5,429 nt of DNA, taken from Opitutales bacterium. Its GTDB lineage: Bacteria > Verrucomicrobiota > Verrucomicrobiia > Opitutales > Opitutaceae. The notes beneath the pieces were generated by a model. That model did not search any database, had not been told where the DNA came from, and saw nothing but the letters and a program-made list of their open reading frames with translations. The DNA lies in assembly GCA_021772595.1 (NCBI GenBank), contig JAJFLS010000632.1:1-5429 (forward strand), read 5' to 3'. Made by a program: the position numbers and the translations under genes. Below, one piece after another: positions 1 through 5,283 of the stretch; positions within the stretch are counted from its first letter, which is position 1, and every line of letters starts with the position of its first letter.

Positions 1-37
1 TCATGGCGAAGGAAATCGCCTGCAAGCAGGCTCCTAC
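1..37 (-). repeat. GTAGGAG-type hairpin repeat, possibly cut by window edge
   Basis: Read on the minus strand, GTAGGAG (37-31 region) runs into the perfect palindrome GCCTGCTTGCAGGC (31-18) and then GATTTCC. A second small stem, GGCGA/TCGCC, lies at 5-9 and 16-20. The layout, GTAG head followed by a self-complementary stem with a CTTG or TT tip, is shared with the repeats at 2580-2657, 2728-2808 and 5284-5350. It sits beyond the 3' end of the minus-strand oxidoreductase gene. A partner arm may lie outside the window. It looks like a dispersed REP-like intergenic repeat; copy number cannot be judged here. Confidence 0.55.
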
Positions 38-97
38 ATTTGGAAAAACGCCTTAGGTCGACGCGTAAGCTGTCAGCGGAACAAACGGTCTCCCCAA

Positions 98-1555
98 CTA
101 CACCTTCAAATTCCAACCCTTGCGGTAGTCGCGCTTGACTAGGCTATCCAGGTCCGGGCGGCCAGCGAACTCCATCTTGCCGGAATCCCATTCGAGTTTC
201 TCATCGGGATTCCGCTGCGCGACGACGCCCAAGAGGACGGTCTCCGTCAACGACCCGGATTGCCCGAAGTGCGACTCGGCCTGGTCGATCTTTCCGGTGA
301 TCGCGTCGTGCCACTCTTTGTAAGGGTCCTGATCTTTCGCCCGAGCGATCGTCTGATCCGGCCAGTCGAACCCGTCGATTCCGTCATGAGTCCGGACGAC
401 CCACCGTTCGCGCTGACGATTGAAAATAAGCTTGCCGTTTTCGCCGATCACGACGCTTCCGAATTGCTGGAAAGCCATCCCGTCCAGCACCTTGGCTTCC
501 GGATGATTGTACTCTTCGCTGTGCTTTATAAGCGACCAGGTCTCGCGATCGAAATCCGCATCGAGATATCCGTCGTACCAATTGAATTTGAAGCCGCGTT
601 TCGAGGTGTACTTGTTGGCCGGGAATTCCCACAGCACTTTCGAATTGATCGGCGGCGAAATCTTCGTCGCTCCCGCCTGATGCGCGGTCACCTGACTCGG
701 CGATCCTGGATCGACCGCCCAATAGGCCATGTCCATAATGTGGCAAGCCATGTCACCCAGCGCTCCGGTGCCGTAATCCCACCATCCGCGCCATGAAAAC
801 GGAGCAATATTCGCGTTGTATCCAACCGATGGAGCCGGGCCAGTCCATTGCTTCCAGTCCAGCCACGCCGGCACTTTCTCCTTCGCCGGAGGCTTCGCGA
901 AGCCTTGGGGCCAAATCGGCCGATTCGTCCACGTGTGAGCCTCCCTTACCGGGCCGATTACCCCCGCGCGGATCAGCTCAACGCAACGTCGCATGTGGTC
1001 GTTGGCATGGGCCTGGTTGCCCATCTGGGTTTTCACTCCGGTCTCTTTCGCCAGCCTGGCCAGCGTGCGCGCTTCCCAAATGCCGTGGGTCAAAGGCTTC
1101 TGGCAATAGACGTGTTTGCCGCGCTGCATTCCCATAGTCGACGCGTGAAAGTGATGGTGATCCGGAGTGGAAACGATCACCGCGTCCACCTTGTCCCCAA
1201 GTTTCTCGTACATCTCCCGGTAGTCGGTAAAGAAGGTCGCGTCCGGATACTGGTTTCGGGTTTCGACTACCGACTTCAACCGACGATCCTCCATCTCCAT
1301 CGAAGACATTTTCGTCGAGTCTGCCGTATCGACTAGCCCGAGAATGTGGAATCCCGCTTCTTCGGAACGCGTGATATCAGTCCTGCCTTTTCCACCGATA
1401 CCGATCCCCACGACAGTCGGCTTGGTCAAATTCCCCCGGGCATAGCTCGGGAGGATGCTGAAGCTAAAGGCGCTGCTTGCAAGCGCAGTAGCGGAAATCT
1501 TCCCGAAATGTCTCCGAGAAATCTTAGGCGTCGTTGAGGGGTTGTCTTTCTTCAT
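98..1555 (-). CDS. Tat-exported Gfo/Idh/MocA family oxidoreductase
   Basis: Predicted NAD(P)-dependent dehydrogenase of the Gfo/Idh/MocA family, 485 aa, acting outside the cytoplasmic membrane, probably on a sugar or sugar-derived substrate that the sequence does not identify. The N-terminus has a twin-arginine signal (SRRHFGK, residues 13-19), a hydrophobic stretch and a plausible cleavage site after SYA near residue 39. The Rossmann dinucleotide loop GIGIGGKG is at about 50-57. The family EKP motif appears as CQKP (151-154) with its lysine kept, and GDMACHIMD (about 267-275) supplies the conserved Asp and His of the C-terminal alpha/beta domain. The length is usual for the exported planctomycete/verrucomicrobial subgroup, which often keeps cofactor bound. 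I chose ATG at 1555 because an in-frame ATG at 1582 overlaps the promoter -10 element and would precede the predicted transcript start. No clear Shine-Dalgarno is seen. The gene stands alone and ends in TAG. Family is near certain; substrate unknown. Confidence 0.93.
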   Translation of the reverse strand: MKKDNPSTTPKISRRHFGKISATALASSAFSFSILPSYARGNLTKPTVVGIGIGGKGRTDITRSEEAGFHILGLVDTADSTKMSSMEMEDRRLKSVVETRNQYPDATFFTDYREMYEKLGDKVDAVIVSTPDHHHFHASTMGMQRGKHVYCQKPLTHGIWEARTLARLAKETGVKTQMGNQAHANDHMRRCVELIRAGVIGPVREAHTWTNRPIWPQGFAKPPAKEKVPAWLDWKQWTGPAPSVGYNANIAPFSWRGWWDYGTGALGDMACHIMDMAYWAVDPGSPSQVTAHQAGATKISPPINSKVLWEFPANKYTSKRGFKFNWYDGYLDADFDRETWSLIKHSEEYNHPEAKVLDGMAFQQFGSVVIGENGKLIFNRQRERWVVRTHDGIDGFDWPDQTIARAKDQDPYKEWHDAITGKIDQAESHFGQSGSLTETVLLGVVAQRNPDEKLEWDSGKMEFAGRPDLDSLVKRDYRKGWNLKV

Positions 1556-1580
1556 GGTAGATAAAGGGGTTAAGCCGCCC

Positions 1581-1608
1581 ATTATCGGGCATTGGCGAAG
1601 CCTGTCAA
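1581..1608 (-). promoter_or_regulatory. Sigma70-type promoter of the Tat-exported oxidoreductase gene
   Basis: On the minus strand a perfect -35 TTGACA (1608-1603) is followed, after a 16-bp spacer, by -10 GATAAT (1586-1581), five of six matches to consensus. Transcription would begin near 1574, giving a leader of about 20 nt before the ATG at 1555. The -35 lies in the loop of a small inverted repeat, GGCGAA (1594-1599) with TTCGCC (1616-1621), and the heptamer GGGCATT occurs at 1587-1593 and again at 1611-1617. These could be regulator contacts, but no regulator is known. Confidence 0.65.
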
Positions 1609-1735
1609 TTGGGCATTCGCCTTGTCCAGATAAAGTCGCGTGTTTCTTTTTGCCGCTACTGAGATCCCCGATTCATCGAGGCCGTGCCTCATTCGAGTCT
1701 CTTTCTGTAGCCGCGATCGCTGATCGTGGAATTTC

Positions 1736-1814
1736 TAAGAGAGTGTTTCATAACTCCCATGTCATCTACAACGAATATGAGGGATGATTTTCGGAATTAT
1801 TAGACACTCTCTAA
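1736..1814. mobile_element. MITE-like element with TAA target duplication (copy 1)
   Basis: A 73-bp non-coding core (1739-1811) begins GAGAGTGTTTCATAA and ends with the imperfect inverse, which reads GAGAGTGTCTAATAA on the other strand: 13 of 15 positions agree. The core is flanked by TAA on both sides (1736-1738 and 1812-1814), as expected of a 3-bp target-site duplication. From family knowledge, a TNA target and a GAG-initial terminus suggest mobilisation by an IS5-family transposase (IS1031-like group), but none is encoded here. A second copy with related ends lies at 2538-2685. Confidence 0.6.
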
Positions 1815-1833
1815 GCAGCCTCATCATCCCTCA
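1778..1833. repeat. 11-bp perfect inverted repeat upstream of the M50 gene
   Basis: TGAGGGATGAT at 1778-1788 is the exact inverse of ATCATCCCTCA at 1823-1833. The left arm is inside the MITE-like element and the right arm outside it, so this stem and the element's terminal stem interleave rather than nest. In a transcript the two foldings would compete or form a pseudoknot. Whether either matters for the M50 gene, which starts 51 bases downstream, is unknown. Confidence 0.45.
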
Positions 1834-1883
1834 AAATTACGGTTGCTTAAGGATGAGCAGCCCTACCATCATCGTGAATAACT

Positions 1884-2540
1884 ATGTTCCAATTCTCCAT
1901 CTTCAAAATTCCTGTCACCGTACAAGGATGGTTCTTTCTATTAGCCGCCTTTCTCGGAGGAGGTCTTAGAGCTAGCACTCCTCAAGAATGGCAGGGTGTC
2001 CTGCTCTTCATCGCGGCAGCATTTGTCTCCATCCTCATACACGAGCTCGGGCACGCTCTGGCCGGTCTAAAATTTGGCGCTCCTTCGGTCCAAGTCTCGC
2101 TAAACGGCATGGGAGGCCTGTCCTCATTTCCAGGAGCCTCCTTTTCCCGGAAACACCGCATCCTCATGACCGCCGCCGGACCCGCCTCCAGCATCGCTCT
2201 TGCGGTAGTGTTTTTCGCCATCGCCATTTTCCTCCTCCCAGCCGGATCTTCGCCCTACGCTTCGCCTTCCTTAATCGATCAGTTCGTTGGAACTATGGTC
2301 GGAATCAATGTCTTCTGGACCTTTATAAACATCTGCCCGGTATTGCCACTCGACGGAGGACAAATGCTGCGCGATCTACTAGGCCCCAGCCGAATAAAAC
2401 TCACTTGTATCATTAGTTTTATTACACTGGGAATACTCGCCTTTTTCCTCTGGAACTACACGCGGTCGATATACAATCTCGTTATTATGGCATTCCTCGG
2501 CAGCTACACCTGGCGAGTTTTTCAACAGGTCAGTCGCTAA
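1884..2540 (+). CDS. Site-2 protease-like M50 family integral membrane metalloprotease
   Basis: Predicted zinc-dependent intramembrane protease of the M50 (site-2 protease) family, 218 aa, in the cytoplasmic membrane. The zinc-binding HELGH motif is at 53-57 inside a hydrophobic segment (about 38-62). The second family motif, N149...P152 then DGG at 157-159, gives the third metal ligand D157, so all catalytic residues are present. AAGPASS (97-103) opens another membrane segment, and further segments fall near 14-31, 136-156 and 172-207. It has neither a PDZ nor a CBS domain, so it is a minimal stand-alone member; its substrate is unknown. An in-frame TGA three codons upstream means translation cannot start earlier than this ATG. 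No Shine-Dalgarno is visible. The gene is bracketed by two MITE-like elements, and its TAA stop is itself the target duplication of the downstream one. Confidence 0.92.
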   Translation: MFQFSIFKIPVTVQGWFFLLAAFLGGGLRASTPQEWQGVLLFIAAAFVSILIHELGHALAGLKFGAPSVQVSLNGMGGLSSFPGASFSRKHRILMTAAGPASSIALAVVFFAIAIFLLPAGSSPYASPSLIDQFVGTMVGINVFWTFINICPVLPLDGGQMLRDLLGPSRIKLTCIISFITLGILAFFLWNYTRSIYNLVIMAFLGSYTWRVFQQVSR

Positions 2541-2685
2541 GAGAGTGTTTGATAAATTCGAATTAATGCGTTTGCCGATGTAGGGCTGTCGCTTGCGACA
2601 CGCCGCGAAGGTTATGAACGATTCTCATACGCGGCACGGCGCAAGCGCCGGCCCTACGATTTGAGTCTTACTGGACACTCACTAA
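2538..2685. mobile_element. MITE-like element with TAA target duplication at the M50 stop codon (copy 2)
   Basis: A 142-bp core (2541-2682) starts GAGAGTGTTTGATAA and ends with the inverse of GTGAGTGTCCAGTAA, nine of 15 positions matching. TAA lies on both sides (2538-2540 and 2683-2685). The left terminus differs from copy 1 at only one of 15 positions. The left TAA is the stop codon of the M50 gene, so the insertion kept the reading frame and its end intact. The core encodes no protein and contains the REP-like double hairpin at 2580-2657. Boundaries are inferred from terminus similarity and flanking TAA. Confidence 0.6.
2580..2657. repeat. REP-like paired hairpin repeat
   Basis: Two 28-base arms (2580-2607 and 2630-2657) are inverted copies matching at 23 of 28 positions, around a 22-base centre. 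Each arm also folds on itself: TGTCGCTTGCGACA in the left and CGGCGCAAGCGCCG in the right are both perfect palindromes around two central bases. The differences between arms lie in or beside these stems, and the stem changes preserve pairing within each arm. This resembles bacterial REP/BIME units, in which paired palindromes are moved by a dedicated transposase encoded elsewhere. It may also stop convergent transcription, but it has no T-tract. Confidence 0.65.
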
Positions 2686-2703
2686 GAGACTATCCAAAAA
2701 GTC
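2686..2703 (+). repeat. Possible isolated terminus of a third MITE-like element
   Basis: GAGACTATCCAAAAAGTC follows directly after the TAA that ends copy 2 and resembles the copy 2 left terminus at nine of 15 positions, including the first four. I could not find a matching inverted partner before the next gene, so this may be a remnant, the edge of a decayed element, or chance. Confidence 0.25.
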
Positions 2704-2727
2704 GAAGTCTACACATTTGCGCTAATT

Positions 2728-2808
2728 GTAGGAGCAGGTTTAACCCACGATAGAGCAGAGCTGCGCAAGAAAGAAAGAATTAAAACCGCTGAGTAAACCC
2801 ACTCCTAC
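2728..2808. repeat. GTAGGAG-type inverted repeat between convergent genes
   Basis: GTAGGAGCAGGTTTA (2728-2742) is inverted at 2794-2808, which reads GTAGGAGTGGGTTTA on the other strand: 13 of 15 positions agree, with a 51-base centre. The left arm continues into a small self-complementary stem (GGTT-T-AACC), giving the same GTAG-plus-hairpin layout as the other repeats in the window. It lies between the ends of the M50 gene and the monooxygenase gene, 23 bases past the monooxygenase stop. It could help end transcription from both sides; that is inference. Confidence 0.55.
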
Positions 2809-2831
2809 ACCCGAGGAACCGTCGCTTTCAG

Positions 2832-4037
2832 CTAAACTCGCGGAGCTGTCGTCAATGGTGTCACTGGTTCTTCGTCGGTGATTTTCCCATACAATTGACC
2901 GAGCTTGCAAAAATCTAATCGTGGCAACACGTGCCTGGCGAAAAGTTCGCATTCGCTTACATGAGGATATCCCGAAAGGATAAACGCCCGTATCCCCATA
3001 TCCATGTAGCGATTGAGTTTGCTCACGATTTGATCCGGGTCTCCGACCAAAGCGCTTCCGCATCCGGAACGAGCCCGCCCAATGCCGCTCCAAAGATGAT
3101 CTTCGATGTAGCCCTCTAGATCAGCATCCGCGCGAAGCGCGTCCTGACGCAGCACGCCTGCCGAATCGCTGTCCTGCGCTCTATGCTTTATCTCCAATCC
3201 TATCTCGCCGTCCAGCTTGGACACGAGCCGGCGCGCGTAATCTCTAGCTTCCGATTCCGACTCTCTCACAACAACGTGGATACGAAGACCGAAATCGACT
3301 CTACGCCCAAACGACTCAGCGCGTCGCGTCATATCGGCCATCGTCTCTCCCAATCGTTCTTCCGTCTCCGGCCACATAAGAAACACGTCGCAGTATTGCG
3401 CGCACAGCTCTTTCGCCGGATCCGATATCCCACCGAAATACAACAGCGGTCCCCCGGTCTGGTACGGTTTGACTGGAAGCGTATCGGGAAGCTTCACCTT
3501 GTAGAACTCTCCCTCGAAATCGACTTGGTCCTTCGTCCAGCATTGTCGAAGAATTTCGATAGTCTCCTTCGAACGCCGATAACGGAGTTCGGATTCCTCC
3601 TTCATCCCATAAAGATCCGAGGAAATGATGTTGATATTAAAACGCCCGCGAGCGATGTGATCGACCGTCGAAATCGCGCGTGCCAACATCGGCGGGTGCA
3701 CCTCCCCCATCCTCAAAGCGACGAGCTGGGAAATCCGCTTCGTTTGCACCGCCATGGCAGCAGCAAAGGAGAGTGGGTCCTGACCCGGTTGATACGATGA
3801 CGGCAGCAAAATATTCTGATAGCCCAGCCGTTCCGCCGTCCTAACAATATCACTACAATGCTCGAAGCTACTTCGCAATTTCCCATCCGGCACGCCGAGA
3901 AATTCGTAGTCGTCACCACACAGCGCCGAAAACCAAGCCACCTCCGCAGCTCGCTGCGCGCTTCGCAACTTTATCGATTGGCCAGTGGCGCTTTTTGCGA
4001 TCCCTGGAGATTCGGACGATTCTTGCATTTCACTCAT
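2832..4037 (-). CDS. SsuD-like FMN-dependent (LLM class) sulfonate monooxygenase
   Basis: Luciferase-like monooxygenase, 401 aa, resembling alkanesulfonate monooxygenase SsuD, which uses FMNH2 from a partner reductase and O2 to cleave a C-S bond, giving an aldehyde and sulfite in the cytoplasm. Shared features include LYFGGISD (199-206), R252 and H254 in FGLRIHVVVRE, R323 in the mobile loop before ALVGD (329-333), and SGYPH (355-359) with Y357 and H359. In my alignment from memory, SsuD His11 is replaced by C40, and the active-site Cys54 is missing (the region reads SYQPGQD). Substrate may therefore differ from simple alkanesulfonates. The N-terminus is about 28 residues longer than in SsuD. 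A second in-frame ATG at 4028 is better spaced from the AGGA just before 4037, so the start is uncertain by three codons. No ssuE-like reductase or ABC transporter is adjacent. It is divergent from an oxidoreductase gene. Class certain, substrate open. Confidence 0.88.
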   Translation of the reverse strand: MSEMQESSESPGIAKSATGQSIKLRSAQRAAEVAWFSALCGDDYEFLGVPDGKLRSSFEHCSDIVRTAERLGYQNILLPSSYQPGQDPLSFAAAMAVQTKRISQLVALRMGEVHPPMLARAISTVDHIARGRFNINIISSDLYGMKEESELRYRRSKETIEILRQCWTKDQVDFEGEFYKVKLPDTLPVKPYQTGGPLLYFGGISDPAKELCAQYCDVFLMWPETEERLGETMADMTRRAESFGRRVDFGLRIHVVVRESESEARDYARRLVSKLDGEIGLEIKHRAQDSDSAGVLRQDALRADADLEGYIEDHLWSGIGRARSGCGSALVGDPDQIVSKLNRYMDMGIRAFILSGYPHVSECELFARHVLPRLDFCKLGQLYGKITDEEPVTPLTTAPRV

Positions 4038-4070
4038 TTCCTAAACATCCTCGCCTAACTCCTCCATCGC

Positions 4071-4115
4071 ATCAATTTGATCTTGATTGGCAAGAGGTAT
4101 CTTCTCTAATCAAAT
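4071..4115. promoter_or_regulatory. Putative operator cluster in the divergent control region
   Basis: This AT-rich patch in the 122-bp gap between the two divergent genes carries ATCAATTTGAT (4071-4081, a palindrome around one base), TTGATT (4083-4088) and its inverse AATCAA (4108-4113). Counted longer, ATTTGAT (4075-4081) is inverted as ATCAAAT (4109-4115). Repeated inverted half-sites between divergent genes are typical of a shared regulator-binding site. No regulator gene is visible, so family and ligand are unknown. Confidence 0.4.
4083..4110 (+). promoter_or_regulatory. Candidate promoter for the cytoplasmic oxidoreductase gene
   Basis: -35 TTGATT (4083-4088, four of six to consensus), 16-bp spacer, -10 TCTAAT (4105-4110, five of six). 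Transcription would start near 4117, leaving a leader of about 43 bases that is strongly pyrimidine-rich and has no Shine-Dalgarno. The -35 and -10 overlap the inverted half-sites, so a bound regulator would probably affect this promoter. No equally good promoter was found for the opposite gene. Confidence 0.4.
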
Positions 4116-4159
4116 CGTACGTCCCCGAGACCTAAGCCCCCTTCCTCTCCCCTTCAAGA

Positions 4160-5260
4160 ATGAGCATCGATTCGCCCTCGCCAAACCGTTCCTCCGAGCA
4201 ACCGCCGCCCGCCGCGCCCATACGCTACGGACTTATCGGCTTCGGAGCTTGGGGCCGCTTCCACGCCCGATCGATCGAATCGGCTGAACGAGCCGAGCTA
4301 GTCGCGATCTCCGTTCCGTCAAAGTCGTCACGCGACGAAGCTGCTTCCGAGTTTCCCGATGTCGCCATTTACGAGAATTACGAGGAGATGCTGAAGCGAG
4401 ACGACATCGATATCGTGGATGTCGTCGTACCCAGCTTCGAGCATCATACCATCGGCATGGCGGTTCTTCGCGCCGGGAAAAATCTCCTCTTGGAAAAACC
4501 CATGGCCATTTCTCTCGAGGAATGCAGCGATCTCGAGAATACAGCCGCCAAAGCGGGCCTCTCTATCGCTATCGGGCACGAGCTGCGCTTGTCATCACAA
4601 TGGGGTCAAGTAAGACGCATCATCGACGACGGGGTAATCGGGGAGCCTCAATACGTTCTCGTAGAACTTTCGCGTCGACCCTACCGCCCTGGAAGCAACG
4701 GTTGGCGCTTCGACTCCAATCGCGTGGGTAGTTGGATTCTGGAGGAACCCATTCATTTCTTCGATCTCGCGAGATGGTATCTGGAGTCGGCCGGCGAGCC
4801 CGAAAATGTTTACGCCACAGCCAACTCGCGCGATCCATCGCATCCAGAACTTCATGACAACTTCAGCTGCCTCATGAATTTCCAAGGCGGCCCGTACGCC
4901 GTCGTTTCGCAAACCCTCAGCGCTTTCGAGCACCACCAAACCGTCAAGGTATCCGGCACCAAAGGAGCAATCTGGGCGGGTTGGAGCGGCAGCAAAGATC
5001 GCACTGAGCATCCGACACATTTCCTGAAAATCTTCGATGGCGAAAATGTCGTCGAATCGAACTTGGGACAAAGTTCCGGCGAGGTTTTCGAACTCCGGAA
5101 GCAAATCGAACACGTCACTCAGTGCCTTCTCGAAAACAGACCGCCGCACGCAACCGCACGCGACGGGCTTTGGTCCGTCGGCATGTGCCTCGGCGCGGAA
5201 CTATCGGTCCAGCGCGGCGAAGCCGTTTCCCTGACCGATTTCATGAAACCCTACCTCTAG
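4160..5260 (+). CDS. Cytoplasmic Gfo/Idh/MocA family oxidoreductase
   Basis: Predicted NAD(P)-dependent dehydrogenase or related redox enzyme, 366 aa, cytoplasmic (no signal peptide). A proline-rich tail of about 20 residues precedes the Rossmann fold, whose dinucleotide loop is GFGAWG (27-32). The EKP motif (112-114) is intact with K113. In the C-terminal domain the usual Gly/Asp-x-Gly-x-His stretch reads LEEPIHFFDLARW (194-206), keeping H199 and D202 but with Glu-Glu-Pro before them, which suggests a distinct subfamily. Length is normal. The gene is divergent from the SsuD-like monooxygenase, with 122 bp between the starts, which suggests a shared pathway. Some members of this fold act as NAD-dependent glycosidases (GH4-like chemistry, as in GH109 and the GH188 sulfoquinovosidases), so hydrolysis is an alternative to simple dehydrogenation. 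No Shine-Dalgarno; the next in-frame Met is far inside the fold. Family certain, substrate unknown. Confidence 0.92.
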   Translation: MSIDSPSPNRSSEQPPPAAPIRYGLIGFGAWGRFHARSIESAERAELVAISVPSKSSRDEAASEFPDVAIYENYEEMLKRDDIDIVDVVVPSFEHHTIGMAVLRAGKNLLLEKPMAISLEECSDLENTAAKAGLSIAIGHELRLSSQWGQVRRIIDDGVIGEPQYVLVELSRRPYRPGSNGWRFDSNRVGSWILEEPIHFFDLARWYLESAGEPENVYATANSRDPSHPELHDNFSCLMNFQGGPYAVVSQTLSAFEHHQTVKVSGTKGAIWAGWSGSKDRTEHPTHFLKIFDGENVVESNLGQSSGEVFELRKQIEHVTQCLLENRPPHATARDGLWSVGMCLGAELSVQRGEAVSLTDFMKPYL

Positions 5261-5283
5261 CTCTTGAAAGAACACGGCAAAAA

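Larger units (their letters stand above)
1556..1883. other. Divergent intergenic region without a credible gene
   Basis: This stretch separates the minus-strand oxidoreductase gene from the plus-strand M50 gene. It holds the oxidoreductase promoter, a MITE-like insertion (1736-1814) and an 11-bp inverted repeat (1778-1788 with 1823-1833). Between about 1622 and 1735 I see nothing recognisable. Open frames crossing it have no family resemblance and overlap the oxidoreductase start or the repeats, so I call none of them. I found no convincing -35/-10 pair for the M50 gene. Confidence 0.6.

Noticed and set aside
41..66. Intrinsic terminator for the minus-strand oxidoreductase gene
   Set aside because: A T5 run occurs on the minus strand at 49-45, but the preceding stem is only about three base pairs, too weak to call.
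260..1336. Long plus-strand open frames opposite the Tat-exported oxidoreductase gene (260-796, 793-1137, 848-1336)
   Set aside because: They lie entirely antisense to a well-supported gene, have Arg/Pro/Ser-rich unfamiliar composition, and show no domain motif.
1455..1787. Plus-strand open frame of 110 codons across the divergent intergenic region
   Set aside because: It overlaps the start and promoter of the minus-strand gene and runs into the MITE-like element; no recognisable protein features.
2541..2831. CRISPR-like array in the repeat-rich convergent region
   Set aside because: The repeats are inverted, of different families and not regularly spaced; there are no direct repeats with uniform spacers.
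3183..3800. Plus-strand open frame of 205 codons opposite the monooxygenase gene
   Set aside because: Antisense shadow of a gene with clear family motifs; its own translation shows no family resemblance.
4038..4067. Tiny upstream reading frames before the monooxygenase start, one ending in an ATGA overlap with it
   Set aside because: They have four to eight codons, no conserved content, and are easily explained by chance.
4595..5149. Minus-strand open frame of 184 codons opposite the cytoplasmic oxidoreductase gene
   Set aside because: Fully antisense to a gene with intact catalytic motifs; no recognisable domain.
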